Positions 42,849 to 55,800 of a stretch of DNA of 64,000 bases are shown in pieces. A model generated the notes under the pieces. That model saw only the letters and a list, made by a program, of their open reading frames with translations, was not told the DNA's origin and did no database searches. The position numbers were made by a program, and so were the translations under genes. The stretch is taken from positions 62,001-126,000 of the forward strand of contig JAACJO010000011.1 in assembly GCA_013368445.1 (NCBI GenBank), given 5' to 3'. Each line of letters opens with the position of its first letter. The first letter of the stretch is position 1. Source of the stretch: Leucocoprinus leucothites (lineage: Eukaryota > Basidiomycota > Agaricomycetes > Agaricales > Agaricaceae).

Positions 42849-44746
42849 CTATGTCTCGCTGCTCCGGCGTTCCCAGATCTATCAGAGAGCATTCAAGCAT
42901 TCATTCCGAACGTTGATGATACTGATCTCACCTGTATGACGGTCTCTCCCAGGAATATCATCTCTTTACGCGTTTCCTCTACTATCAAGTCTTGAATCAT
43001 AAACCATTTTTCATTGTCGCCACCTCCACCCGCTGCCCTTAAGTGGACTTTCCAGACGGTGTTCTCCTTGTCTCGCGTGGTACCGGCAACTGATTCATGA
43101 GTAACATTTGCGATCAGATCGTACAAGGTGTTTGACTCGTCCATAGGAGCATCAACATCTATCGCATTCATCAGAACTTATTATGAGGGTGTCTCGGAGA
43201 TACTTTATGAGCATACAATCTCTGAAGTCTAGTCCCCGGAGGGGAAAATTGATGATAGTTGGGTTCTTCTCTTCGACGAAAATATTCTTGGTAAAGCGTT
43301 TGAAGTGTAGAATGATATACCGTGGTAACTTCTGGCACTTGTAGCGCCTCAGTTGACCAGCTGATTCCTTGCAAAACAAATGAGCATCATGGGATAGGAT
43401 GAAGAGCAAGCATACCTGGGTGGTGGTTCCGTCATATTTGGACAGTACTGAGTGGATCCCGACTTGCGGGATTATGTTCTTCTCGTGGCTGTCCTGAAAT
43501 AACGGAGGTGGCGGCAAATCGACTGCCAGGAATAAAAACGGTGACACAGTCGATTTGATATCTGGATTCTACCGGTTAGAATTCCGGTTTATTGCCCGTC
43601 ACACACGCCCACGCACCTCGATCTATGTCAAACCGGGGTTTTTCGTTTTCACCAGAATCCGGGCGGATAAGGACTTGTTGGGTTTCAGCTCTCAGTTCCC
43701 CTTGAAAGGTAGAGAATATGATGCCTGTCAAATTCCATCAGTTAGGGGAGAAGTAGACCAAAATGTTATCTCGCACTCGAGTTCCGTTTTTTTGTACCAC
43801 CTAGGTCTTTATGCAGTCGATTGAGCAGCCATCCAAGAAACTCAACAGGGTCTCCTTGCTCCTCCAGGCGAAATTTTCCACCGCTTGCACGGTTGACCTC
43901 CTGAAGGAATTCGTGAGGGCTTACTTGACTCTTGAACAGGCGGGGATTCCAGATCTTTTTGGCAAGTGCAGCAAAGCGCTTAAGAAGCTCGGATTCCTTG
44001 GCTCGAAAGTCCGAGATAAGGAGATAGTCACGGAGTGGAGGTATATGAAGGAGCGCGTGAATGACCACGTTCATATGGTCATTCCGTTTGATATTGTTAA
44101 GACCGACATATCCAGAGAGGTAAGACTCGTGTTGCAGATCGTAAGAAATCTTCTCGAGATGCGCGGGTGATGATAGATTGGCGACAGTGCTACGCGTAAA
44201 CTTGGGAGCAAGTACAAAAGCTATATCATCCAAAGATGGGTCTGCAACAGGATAGCCATCGGGAAGTACATAGACCTTGGGTAAAGGAGTTGAGTTAAGT
44301 CTGGGAGACAGTAGAATGGTCCGATCACCTTCGTGGTCTCTAAGTTGATGAAAACATGGTGGTCCTCGTGGATCGAATGCGCGTAAGCGAAAGATTTTTT
44401 GCCTCTTCCTTGAAAGTATTTACCGCATACGAGGCACCCATATATATTGATGTTTGATAGAGATACGGAGCAGACTTTTTCAAAATCAAAGTCAAGGACT
44501 GCCCTGTTGATCTTTTGGTGGTGTTATATTATGGCGCAAATGTACTGGAACGACGACCGCACTTGCCGTGTCAAGGTATAAGTCTGAAGCCTTGATTTCC
44601 TCAGTCTGCCTCACGGGCTCCTCTGAGTAGTCATCATAATCTTGTTCTAGTTCTTGATCAACCCTTGGTTTCTTGAGTGGACGTTCCAAGTCTGTCGCAG
44701 CATCATAAGAGTGAGTGAGACTGGCTTTGGAGGTAAGTTCTGCCAT
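42849..44746 (-). CDS. SAD1: Sad1/USP39, U4/U6.U5 tri-snRNP assembly factor
   Basis: The protein helps form or stabilise the U4/U6.U5 tri-snRNP during splicing. The start at 44746 gives MAELTSKASLTHSYDAATDL. A UBP-type zinc finger follows (YGCLVCGKYFQGRGKKS, then HSIHEDHHVFINLET). Next come VYVLPDGYPVADPSLDDIAFVL and VGLNNIKRNDHMNVVIHALL. In active ubiquitin proteases this last segment is the Cys box; here the catalytic Cys is missing, as in all Sad1/USP39. Later blocks are LWNPRLFKSQVSPHEFLQEV-like (here IWNPRLFKSQ), LEEQGDPVEFLGWLL, RYIILHFKRFTKN and the C-terminal LYDLIANVTHES. A last intron joins VIQ to IWERRSSET, the family end. The sequence looks complete, with no unexpected loss. Confidence 0.93.
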
Positions 44747-44883
44747 GAAGTGGTCGTGAACCGGCAGCACGCTCCAGAGTCCGTTGTCCTGAGGCTCTCC
44801 GCTGACTCAGCGGATCATTGCCTGAATAAGAAAGAACCGAATGAATCAAAACTGAAATTTCGTTGACTTGACGTCAATCGAAT

Positions 44884-47100
44884 ATGCATCGAGCTACGCA
44901 GCTCGGTAAAAAAGTCCTACCACTGTGGGCACGGAGCGACGGGTGTATACCTCTTACTGCGATCGCTGGCTTTAGTTCTTCTACTCGTCTTGCTGCTGCC
45001 CAACCTAACCCTCGAATTGACCTCGATCCCAGCTTGCAAACCCTGCTGCAAGATGTTGATTTGGCACTTCATAATCACTCGAGGAAGGAGAAGAAACGTT
45101 TACATCAGCTTGAAGTCATCTCTACAGAGGAGGTAGCGGAAGACAGAAGCTTCGAGAATGACGCCTACGATACTGAGAAGGGTGTACATCGAAAATCTCC
45201 CGCGGCTTCTTTTGGCAGCCAGCGCATAGGCGCAGTTACCTTACCCTTGGAATTACAACATACAATACAGCGCCTTATCTCTGGTGAGTGTTACTTTTTG
45301 GACTTCCCATGCAATACAACTCTGAGGTTTGAATTAGACACCAACAAAGCACAGCTTCACAGTGACGCGCAGCGACTGTTCCAGAAGGAAATGTCCAATG
45401 CAGATGAGTGGGATCTTCGGTATGATGGAAAATATCGCACTCGTATACAGGGAGTCAAGCATGCGAAGCGTGACGGAACTGCTTTTGCTTCAATCGCATT
45501 GCCTGCCCATTACTCGGCAATATATGCTGTTCTTGACCACGTGAAACGACGGTTGGGTACAACCTGGCGGGCTAAGCGCGTTCTGGATTGGGGAGCAGGG
45601 GTGGGCAGTGGCCTCTGGTAACTGAACATTACACTGTTGCTCGGTTTATCGCTAACGTGTTTCCTAGGGCATCTCTGCACGCTTTCCAAGGGCCGGGGGC
45701 TTTAAACCAGTCAATGGCTGATTTGAGAGTCGCTGATACGACACTCGAATCCTACGTTTGCATTGAGAAACGAAATGGCTTGGCTGAGATTGGTCGACGG
45801 CTCGTGCAAGGTTCGATTGACGTTAACCCTAAACTTCCTCGCCATTTACACATTTATTAGACATACAACCAGAGGTGGTGTCTGTGAATTGGCAGAAAGG
45901 TTGGCGGCCTGAGGATGGCGTAGAATCATCTTATGGGGGGGCTCTTGTTGGTCTATCAGCCTTCTTGCTGACTACCCTCCCCGACGCTTTGGCGCGGAAG
46001 AACTTGGTCCAAGAAATCTGGAACAGCGGCGCGAATACAATAGTACGAAAATTTTCAAATATTTCTATGAGCTTCGTTAAGCTGTTGATCATTATCAGAT
46101 TTTGATTGACCATAACAGCAAAGAAGGATTCGAAGCTATTGCTGGTGCCAGGGAGTTTCTTCTAAGTCTCGGACAGAAAGACCTTGCACTGGGAGAAACG
46201 TCAGCTGTGTCGGGTTGCCATGTTGTTGCGCCTGTAAGTCACTCTGACAGGTAGTTTACCTCGCCTGCTAATGATTTTACAGTGTCCCCATGATGGCATT
46301 TGTCCGCTTTATTATCCTGGCTCAACGAAACTTGTGTGTGGCTATTCTCAGCGAATACAGAGACCAGAGTTTGTTCGGCGGACAAAACACTCTAATGTGG
46401 GCCACGAGGATATCGGTTATTCTTATGTCGTCGTTCAACGAGGTTCAAGACCACATCCCACCACTGTTGGTCTGGGCAGAATAGGCGTTGTTGGCCAGCG
46501 AGCACTTGAGAGGGAAGCATCAAAGATTCCTACGAGGGAGCTACAAGTCCACGACGAAACAATACCAGAAGTCTCACATCCCCGCGATTTAGAAAAGGAT
46601 ACTACCATAACATCGATTCAACTTGAGGAAGGCTGCACTGAAAAAGAAATTGCTGAGGCTATTCGACTTGAAGCCTACCAGTGGCCTAGGCTTGTGTTCC
46701 CGCCTTTGAAGAGGAATGGTCATATTATCATTGATGGCTGTACTGCTGAAGGTACGCTCATGTCCGTGATGTGGTATCTCAGTTGTAACTGACGCACGGG
46801 CAAGGAAAAATAATGAGGATGACCATACCGAGATCTCAGGGCAAGCAGCCATTCTACGATGCTCGCAAGTCAAACTGGGGCGACATCTTCCCTCATCCTC
46901 CCAAAAACAAACCACAAGAACGACAACATGTACTTAAGCCAGGTCCGCATAATGTTCCAGGCTCTGATATTGGAAAGCGTCGTTCTTCGCGTACAAAAGA
47001 AGCACCAACATATGAAAAGATTGCCAAGGTGGTTCAGGATGGACGAAAGGAGTCACAAAGAGACGAGAGAAAGGCGCGACAATCGATTTGGGAGGACTAA
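44884..47100 (+). CDS. RSM22: Rsm22/METTL17, mitochondrial small-subunit assembly methyltransferase-like protein
   Basis: Rsm22 binds the mitoribosomal small subunit during assembly. The N-terminus is basic and Ser-rich, a likely mitochondrial presequence (RATQLGKKVLPLWARSDG). The family block ALPAHYSAIYAVLDHVKRRL precedes motif I (RVLDWGAGVGSGLW). After introns come VSVNWQKGWRPEDG, a distinct stretch GGALVGLSAFLLTTLPD, and IDHNSKEGFEAIAGAREFLL. The cysteine motif VAPCPHDGICPLYYPGSTK with a further Cys (LVCGYSQR) is the proposed Fe-S site of this family. A charged C-terminus contains RLVFPPLKRNGHIIIDGC and GKQPFYDARKSNWGD. Several introns of 50-70 bases interrupt it. It is divergent from SAD1 with 137 bases between the starts. 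Confidence 0.93.
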
Positions 47101-47246
47101 ATAGGTGATGAGGTATTGTAATTATATTTATCACGAATCCTTTCCCCCAATACAGAGGGTTAGAAATCAGATATGCGAATTCCAGGTCCCTGTGTTGAGC
47201 TCAGCATGACTTTGCTAATGGTTGTCACTGAGCCAAGGTGTAAGTA

Positions 47247-48282
47247 TTATTTCCATGAGGACAGAGGTCTGAGTATACCAGGTCGAGGTCCAGAGCTCCT
47301 CAGCTTGCGGCTATCCGCACCATCCTTGGTGTTTCCGGTGACCTTCTTCACAGAGGCCAAGAAATGGCGAACATTCTGGATGACGTCGTTGACCGGAAAA
47401 TATAGCTAGGAGAAGTGAGAAATTTAGGGCAAAGGCTTTCCACTAGTAATACTTACGAGCGCGATGGGAGTACGAATGTTGCCAGCTTTGTCAGCCCTCC
47501 ATTCGCTCGTCCCTCGGATACGTTCAAGGTAGCCAGCAAAATCGTCAGTTACAGTTCCTCTCCTTTCTGAAGGCATTAGACCGAGAGGACCCAGGACTCT
47601 TCCGAGTTTAGGTGTGATAGCCTTTATGAGGGCTGGACTACAGAGGATGGTGGTGGCCTTCACGCGCCCATTGACAATCTGGAGCAAGTGCATGAGTGAG
47701 CGCGTTTAACTTTTGACAAATGGCAACTTACGCCATCGATGAGTTCTGTTCCACCAACAATATGTGCACCGGCTTTCCTGGCATCCTCCGCTTGTCTACC
47801 TTCGGCGAAGACAAGGATTTTGTCCTCTGTTCGAGGCTTGGCCTCTCTTGGAAGGTTTACTCGACCTTTTGGTACGGCAACACCCGTTTTTATCTCAGTC
47901 TTAACGAACAATTCATACGTGTTCTGTGGAGAGGCAACTTCGACAGCCTAGTTTGTTATTTAGATGAGGAATAACCGGAAAGATGAATGGACGTACGCGC
48001 AGAACCGCGATAGCGTCGGAAAGCGTGAGCTTCTCTGCTTTAGCATCTTCTGCAGCAACGAGAGCAGCCCTTCGCTTAGCCTTTGCAGCAGCAGCTTTCT
48101 TTGAGGGTATTCGAATTGTTGATTTTTCGCGCTTGCCGTGGCTTACGGGCGTTGTCGAGAAGGTACGAGAATAAAATAGAACGTCCTGAAACGAGAAAGT
48201 TAGAATTGGAAGGATCTATGATACCAAAACTCACCCTCAAGGGTGTATGACATTGGCGACAACGCGATAGTAGACCAAGCAT
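47247..48282 (-). CDS. MRPL1: mitochondrial ribosomal protein uL1m
   Basis: This is the large-subunit L1-stalk protein of the mitoribosome. It starts MLGLLSRCRQCHTPLR, followed after an intron by a presequence-like segment with RTFSTTPVSHGKREK and a Lys/Ala-rich helix (KKAAAAKAKRRAALVAAED). The L1 domain shows FVKTEIKTGVAVPKGRVNLP, EDKILVFAEGRQAEDARKAG, HIVGGTELIDG, LGRVLGPLGLMPSERRGTV and a last block LYFPVNDVIQNVRHFLASV. Five exons are needed. The stop TAA at 47247 is preceded by a tail (RKLRSSGPRPGILRPLSS) that is longer than usual and could be modified by another intron. It converges with RSM22, 147 bases apart. Confidence 0.9.
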
Positions 48283-49648
48283 ACTGTTCAGCTCAGGACG
48301 CACCCACTCCAAACGTGTGATGGCACAGAATTTCTGGCCCCGTGAGCAAGCATTATGTAATCATTTTTCTAACTCCGCGAAGCTTCACCATTCCTTACTT
48401 GCTCGTGCGTCGAAAACTTGGTATAGAACACGTTCTCTTTAGCCGTAGATATCAAGGCCCACGGGCAGTAAGGGCGCATATACTCTATACTAATTAATTA
48501 TCTCGTTACCTACAAATTTCACTCACCTGTTGTATCTTTGCAGTATTTCCTCGGGCAAGTATTGCTGAGGGCAGACAGTTGAAAAGAGTCGAAATTCGTG
48601 ATAGCTTGGCTGGATGAGAGTAAAGTACATTTATGTCAGGTAAGTCTTAGTGCAGTCATTGCAAAGCTTGCCTGTCTGGATTCGCTCCCTCGCAAGACTA
48701 ATCCCCTGAAGTACATCTAGGCTGATGCTTCACGAGCCACTGGAAGCCTCGGAGGAGTACTGCTTCTGGGTCTAGAACTTTCAGTTGCGTAGAAAACAGC
48801 GTGTGTGAGACCAGACTGATACAAGGAGCCAAGGGCTTGCCATCTCGTCCGAGTGTTGGGTATCTGTGATGGATTCAAGGCAGTTGACCTACACCCTACT
48901 TTCTCATGGCCTGAATAAGGTCCGAGAAGTGATAATGCGATCTAGATTTCACGAGGAGAATATACTACGTTACATCACAGCCAGCTGTACATGACCGCCA
49001 CCATCTTAATATTATGACACGCCTCAATGGATGCCTCTGGCCACACCTCACTATGTTGACGTCCTTGGGGCGATCGGCCAAAATTCCTTCCGAGCCGCAT
49101 GTGAAGGACTACAGGGATTTGGACACCAGTGTTTCATCCAAAAATTACCACACCAAAAGGAGGGTTAGGAGGTCATGAGTAGGATCGATCGTTCCTTCAG
49201 AGAGGGTTCTTCTGCCAGTGGTTATTGAAGGGCCCAAAATTGCTTAGTCCAAGAGCCAACCAGTCGGTTCCTCGGACCTCAAAAACTTTTCTTAACAGCT
49301 TGGCGTACATTGCGGCCGCCTGCACGCAAAGACAGTTCGGTGAACATCATTGAAGGCATATAAATATATCGCTTGGAACTCGAGCATATAGTTATTCTCT
49401 AGTGGCTATTTCCGCCATACGCAGCAGCACAGACTGAATCGAACGGACGTCCGGATTCATTTCTATCATCGCTGTGATATAGCCTTGTGTTATATAGTGC
49501 TACTAGTTGCCTTCTAAAAGCAGGAATACCTTCGAATATGTACGAGCTTTGATATCAATGATCGTGAGAATTTCTTACCATTTCCATTCTTGAGCAGGCT
49601 TGAGTTGAGCGTTGTGTCTCTCACCGCGTCCAAAATTTCCCTTGAGCG
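48283..49648. promoter_or_regulatory. 1.37-kb divergent intergenic region between uL1m and mL40
   Basis: No gene is supported. The only distinct element is a TATA-like gcatataaatatatc at 49356-49370, about 280 bases before mL40. The middle part has only short broken frames. I see no tRNA cloverleaf or B box. Confidence 0.45.
49356..49370 (+). promoter_or_regulatory. TATA-box-like element
   Basis: gcatataaatatatc matches the fungal TATA consensus and lies 279 bases before the mL40 ATG. The distance is long unless the leader is about 250 bases or contains an intron. Confidence 0.35.
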
Positions 49649-50209
49649 ATGTCTTCACGTCTTGCCAGCGGGAAGCTTTTCCAGTCGTTGCGTAACTCTC
49701 AGCCGCTTATTCGCCACTATGCTGCTAGACCAGAGGCAGTGACAGACCCAAAGAAAGAAATTATCCGACGCGCTCTCTACCCCAGCAATATTCGGAATCG
49801 CGCGTCACCAACTGGTACATGGCGGCCAGATGTGGGTCTAGCCATCCAACATGCAATCCCTTCCGTACAAGCGCACAATACTATCGAGCGTGCGTGGCTC
49901 CTCCACAAACGTCAGATTCGGAAGCGCCGCGAAGCTGAGCTTGCGCGCAAATTCGAGAGCATGAGGAAAGCCATGGAAGAGCTGGAAAAGATTGACACTC
50001 GGCTTTATATGGAGGCGAATAGGCAGGAGGATCCAAGGGCACGGTCAGAGGCCGAGCGGCAATTGGCAAAAACACTTCGTTCGTCGGAATTGCGAGCCGT
50101 TGAAGCTAGAGTTCGAGGTTTGTTTCCGCGAGAGCTTCGCGTGCCCACGGAGACTCCTCCACCCTCGGGCTGGAATTACGAGTGGAATCCCATTCAGCGC
50201 CCCATATAA
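49649..50209 (+). CDS. MRPL28: mitochondrial ribosomal protein mL40
   Basis: One exon of 186 codons. The N-terminus is presequence-like (SSRLASGKLFQSLRNSQPLI). The core AHNTIERAWLLHKRQIRKRR then EAELARKFESMRKAMEELEK and LYMEANRQEDPR is the long basic helix of mL40 (yeast Mrpl28). The C-terminus is Pro-rich and ends SGWNYEWNPIQRPI. It belongs to the large subunit of the mitoribosome. It is the third mitochondrial-translation gene in a row after RSM22 and uL1m. Unlike its neighbours it has no intron. Confidence 0.85.
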   Translation: MSSRLASGKLFQSLRNSQPLIRHYAARPEAVTDPKKEIIRRALYPSNIRNRASPTGTWRPDVGLAIQHAIPSVQAHNTIERAWLLHKRQIRKRREAELARKFESMRKAMEELEKIDTRLYMEANRQEDPRARSEAERQLAKTLRSSELRAVEARVRGLFPRELRVPTETPPPSGWNYEWNPIQRPI

Positions 50210-50395
50210 CTTTGACAAGCGTAGGTGCTCCATTCCCTTTTCATAATCAGCTCAAGTTGACCATTTTTCACAGATATGTATTCTCATCTCAGCGTCTAGC
50301 CGTTTGCAACCCTCAATCCATAGTTTATTACCGTACCACGTCCTGGGCAACTAAAGTATTTTGATATTGCGAGCAACGAAAAACATAGAATACAG

Positions 50396-52402
50396 CTAGC
50401 CCCATCTATCCTGATACATCTCTCCCATCATTGTTGGATCTCCTGGTCGACCTCCGGTTGCGGTTTTGGTGACGACCGCCGAATGAACGGCCTCCAAAGC
50501 TTCGGTCCATTTATTCAGCGCAGCGTAACGCTTCTTCTCGAGACTTTGTCTGTATTAAAGGTAGTGATGAATTGGATATGGATAGGGTGTGAATTCAGGG
50601 ACGAGGACGAACTTGGAGTCTAGCTCGAGTCGCATGCCAACTTGATCAATGCGACCTTCTACCTTACCTTCAAGAATCAGACCAATGAGGAGTTCCTCTA
50701 CCTCTTGGATGTCCACGTTCAGTTGCTATCGAGGATCGTCAGTAAATCAAACATTCAAAATAAGGGAGAAATAACCAATCACTTTTGCCAGGAAAGATAA
50801 TTCAAGGCGAGTGTAAGGCTTGATGAGATCGATAAGATACTGGGTACGCAGGCTACGGAGGAGTTCGCCAATATATAGACGGATAAATGGGTCGTCCATG
50901 ATTGTAGAGCGATTGTCTTGACAGATGTTTCAGTCGAGCTCAGATAACTTATTTTGAAATAACAATACCGCGTAGAATTTTCTCGGCGAGATGAACTTCA
51001 CGACGTTGATATGCGTCAACGAGATCGGTCATAGCCTTGATCTGGGAATCACTCTTGTACCTGTAGGGAAAGAGAGTGAAGGATTGACTTATTCTAAACG
51101 AAGTAAACTTACGGTTTCGTCTCTTGACTGTCGAAGGGGTTCACCTCACTGCCTGTAAGCATGTTTGCCAAGACAAGATATTTCAGGACTTGAATGCGTT
51201 GAGGTGAACCAGCTTCATCGTAATTTCGGAAAGATTCGAAGAAATCTTCGCTAGCGCGATTCCATTGACCTACAGATCATTAGTGCCAATGCAAAATTGA
51301 CTAGTGCCATTTGCGCACGCTCGCCCATCCACATTTTACCGCCGCATTCTTTGATGACGCCCATGATGCGAGGATGAGGTATAGCTGAACGGATATCATT
51401 TGTAGCATTGTAGATCTCCTGCGACGGGTGTGAGACACGAGTCTCTTAAATGAAGAAAAAATGGGCCGAGAACCTTGAGCTTCTTGTAGTTTCGTGTTTC
51501 GTTGTACATTTGGATCTCCAACGCATAGATCTCGAGAAGCTGAGTTCCACGTTGTGACTGGTCATCTCCGTCGCTTGAGGCAGTTGTAGCATTGTGTAGG
51601 TTACGAATAAGCTGGATGGCATGAGGATGGGATTCAGCTAATAATGAAGTGAATTAGCTCACTTTCGATAAACGAGCGTACTCCTTGCGGTCTAGCCACA
51701 GTTTGGCTAGTTTCAGATTCGTCTTCACACTAAGGCGCTTTGATAAGAATCAACGTGAGTAGGAAGAGGCGAAGGGAAGAAAAGATCTACATCGTTTTTT
51801 GCTTCAACGAGAGCATTCTTTGTCACCTGGTAGAATTGCTCCAGAACATCTACTTCAACTGGGCCCCCTTTACCTCCCCCGACGTAATCCAAGATCCCGT
51901 TAATGGTTTTCTCGGAGTAGTTACGAGTGACCGCAGATTTCGTGTACGTTAACAGCTGTGTGTAGGTCTTCAAAGCATCCTGTGGTCGTCGCAGCACAAG
52001 GAAAAGAAGTTTCGTTGACTGCTTCAATGCCTTAAAACCCCTAAGTGGCTTTTACAATCGTCTCAGAGAATCAGATTATGCAAACGTACCAATCACCCTT
52101 CTCTTCTTCTTGCTCAACGATAGCTTGGAAATCCTTCAGAGCGTCGTCTGGGCTATCTTCTTTCTTTGCTGTGGTGGCATAATTGGTATAGAGAGTAGAC
52201 GTTGTTGGAGATGCCAAGCTTACACTTTGCCTTGTAATACATGTTTTCGATATCGACGCTTCCTGACTCGTTTGCATCATCATCGTTGTCGGAGTAGTCA
52301 AAGCCATAGTCCTGTGATCCTTAGATGATGTCGACGTAGTCGGCAGACGAGGCATACCTCATCATCGGATCCTTGCATATAATCAGCGTCGTCGTCATCC
52401 AT
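50396..52402 (-). CDS. CSN2: COP9 signalosome subunit 2
   Basis: CSN2 is the PCI subunit that holds cullins for deneddylation by CSN5. The protein starts [20 protein letters not shown], an acidic head typical of CSN2, then [38 protein letters not shown] and [19 protein letters not shown]. The helix repeats and PCI domain follow over about ten exons, and the last exon gives [19 protein letters not shown] and ends [11 protein letters not shown]. Exon joins such as GDW + GFKALKQ fit CSN2. It is divergent from Fab1 with 460 bases between the starts. CSN2 homologues of fungi are about 480-500 residues, in line with the length here. Confidence 0.93.
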
Positions 52403-52862
52403 GGTAGATGAAATTCAGGGATGGAAAAGAGGTATTTTTTGTACTGCTAAAATGTGACTTGGATGGCGGTGACGTTGGAAGGCAAGGACGCGTCGCCGGT
52501 TATGCAGGTGGTAGGTGCTGATATCGGACAAAGCATGTCCTAATAAAGCAAGTGGGCAACACCATAGTACGTATCAATACTGTAATGACACACGAAGGGC
52601 CTCAACCAGCAGTTCCTTCGAGTCTGACGAAGTAAAGACCAGCTCGAGCACTTGATTTTATATTCGGTAGGTCGTGGATGCAACTAATGAGGGAGAAAAC
52701 CTCGAAAGCAGTAACGATAAGGGTGGCTGTAAATGGGCGTGAAAGTCATGTGACTCATTATATCGTTGGTGTTCGCGTAGGCCCGACCGAAAAGAAACTT
52801 CCGGAGCAATGATGGCAGCCAACACGGTTCTATGAGTTTCCTCCATCTCCTTGCTATATCTA
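52403..52862. promoter_or_regulatory. shared divergent promoter of CSN2 and FAB1
   Basis: A 460-base gap between two divergent starts without a supported gene. No TATA box was seen. Confidence 0.45.
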
Positions 52863-55800
52863 ATGAGCCACACAATGGAGTCTGCCTCAGTGAACTCTCC
52901 CTTCGTTGGGTCCTACAGTGGTCAATCGACTCGATCTCGTAGTAGCACTAGGTTGGATGACGTGACCAGCCTGACCTCCTTCAACCCCTTCGCGGAGGAG
53001 GATGAGAACGATCAGGCATCGTATACTTTTACCTCAATCCTTTCAAGGGTCAAGAATACTTTCGCTGCCTCTGCTGCTGCAACAGCTGCAGCGGCCGTCA
53101 CCCGAGATCAAAATGTCATCCCTGGTGCACCAGTTACAGACTCGCAGCGCCGACCCTCATACACGACAACTCCCAGCCAGACTTCAGGTTCATCTACAAA
53201 GCCTGTAATCGCCGAAAGACCGTTCTCTCTCTCCACTGCCCCCGCTCAAGCTGCACCCCCACTTGTATCCTTGACACCCGCGCAATCCGAGATTCCATCA
53301 TTCAATGTTGAATATGATCCTTCCTACACCCGTAGAAACACGTCCTCCCCCGTTTATGAGGCAGGGGATGGCGCACCATTTGGGACATCCATTCCTGGAT
53401 TCCCCATTCAAGACGATGCGCGCAGTATCAGAACCGCTACAAGCTTACATCGTTCTGGTTCCGTTTCAAAGGTGATGCGCAGGCTCCGAGGCGAAGGTGT
53501 GCACTAATTTGTCATGTCGCTAATTCCGTTCCTTATATACTTTTCAGGGCTGTCAAAGGATTATTGGATGGACGACGAGAACTGCAAGGAGTGTTATGAT
53601 TGTAAAGGTGTCTTCACGGCTTGGCGGCGAAAGCATCATTGTCGTATATGTGGTATGTGAAATTGCATCAAGTCGATACGCCACTCACTTTTCTTCTTCT
53701 AGGACAAATATTCTGCTCTCGGTGTGCTTCGAATATCATTAAGGGAACACGGTTTGGCCAGAACACCATGATCCGTGTTTGCAATCTCTGTTTAGAGAAA
53801 CTGGTCAAAGTTGACGAGGATGATGAAGATGATCGGCGCTCTGTAGTCTCCTCAGTGACTTTTCCGGCTCATCAATTCGGGGCAGATGTGGTTTCTGGTT
53901 TGGGACATCCCCAGTCACCATTTGCCGCTTCACAGCTCTTTGGTCGTACCGATGAGCCATTCAATCTGTATTCCATTGCCGAGACCCGAAAAATTACCTA
54001 CGGTTCGGATGAAGGCAGCCCGACGTTAATGACGCCGCCCTTTCCCCAGAAGGATGATCCTAACTGGGGCCCAGTTCTTGACAATCCTGCGCCTTTCAGG
54101 AGAGCACTCTCCGAGGATGGAGACGGTGGCCAAAGTCAACTGGAAAATCTTCAATCGGACTTGTCCATTGCAATTGAACCTACCACTCCTGCTGAATTAA
54201 ACACCACTGGATCGATGAATATCCCTGGCACAACTAATTTCATTCAATTTCCAATGGGTTCTCCGGAGAGAGGAGTTGACAGTCCACTTCCAAGCGGCCA
54301 TCAACTTCAACCTTCCGGTGAATTTGAAATGGCCACGCCGTTCATTCGAAGTCGCGTCCAGAGTCGTCTCGATAATATATCTCCAGTGGTAGAACCGGGG
54401 TGGAGGACACGTAGAGAGAGCACAGCGTAAGAACTTTCACGATTCATCTGTCATATCTGACACCATTTCCCAAGTTATGCACAGGAGCTCAATCTTGCTT
54501 CAATGATGCATCTTAGGATTATGCTCCGCCAGATGCTCTTAAAGGAGGAAATTCCTAACATCAACGAATGGGAGGAAACCCTACTGGGATTGGCCTTGCG
54601 TATTGCGCGTGAGCTAGCTTTTGTCTCCTTGCCTTTTCGCCAGGGGGAGGATATGGATGTTCGGCGTTACGTCAAGATCAAGAAGATCCCTGGAGGACGG
54701 CCTTCTGACTCAGAATATGTCAACGGGGCTGTGATTACCAAAAATGTTGCGCATAAACAGATGTCGAGACTCCAGAATAACCCGCGGATCATGCTCATTA
54801 CATTCCCACTCGAGTTCTATAGAGTGGAGGGTCAATACATGCAGTTTGGTCAGATCCTCCGACAAGAAAAAGAATATTTAGGAAATCTAGCCAGCCGCAT
54901 TGCTGCCCTCCGACCCCACGTCGTGCTGGTTGAGAAGACAGTTTCAAGACTTGCGCTTGACGCTCTCGTCAATCACAACATCGCAGTTGCCCGCAACGTG
55001 AAACCAAGTGCCATTGCGACGATAGCGCGAATGACCCAGGGAGACGAGTTTTCGTCTATCGATAAGCTCGCCCTTGAGCCTAGACTCGGGCATTGTGCGC
55101 GCTTTAGAGTCCAGACGTTTGACCATTCACTCATTCCGGGGCGAAGAAAGACTTATATGCGCTTCGAAGGTTGCAACGGTGATTTGGGGTGTACAATCAT
55201 GTTACGAGGGGGGAATATCGAAACACTACAGAAAATCAAGAAGGTTACCCGCTTTTTAACGTTCATTGTCCGCAATCTCAAACTTGAGACACATCTCTGG
55301 AAAGATTCTGTGATTAGCCTCCCATTGTTCAACCCAGAAGCCATCCCACTCGCGCTCGCCAGGAAACTTGGTCGTCTCAAAATTGATACGTCTTTGCTAC
55401 TTCTTCATCCCGCCTCGCTCTCCGCTTCGCGTTTGGCAACACCCGTCTCTGGAACACCTTTCCCATCTTCAGCTGCACTGTCGCAGAGAAACGAAGATTC
55501 AGGCATGGATCTCGACCTACCAAATGAAGATGCCGAAGAGCTTCGCCTAACTCGTAGGATTGAGCAAATTTTGGAACCATATAGAACCACATTCATTTCG
55601 GTCTCTGCGACACTTCGCTTCCCTCCTCCGTACCCCATTAAGAAGATGAAGGAGTTGGATGACGAGCTGATTGCGGCAAAAAGAGCATGGGAAGATGATG
55701 TTGTGCTGAAAGAAGAGAAGGCACAAAGTATGTCCCGCCAAGACTCCGTACCTGTAGTCATCGAACATCCTCCTGCTGAGAACACTGATCGGGCCGACAT

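Noticed and set aside
42849..44746. Missing catalytic Cys in a ubiquitin-protease fold
   Set aside because: At first it looked like a broken enzyme, but the loss is a known mark of the Sad1/USP39 splicing family and all other blocks are intact.
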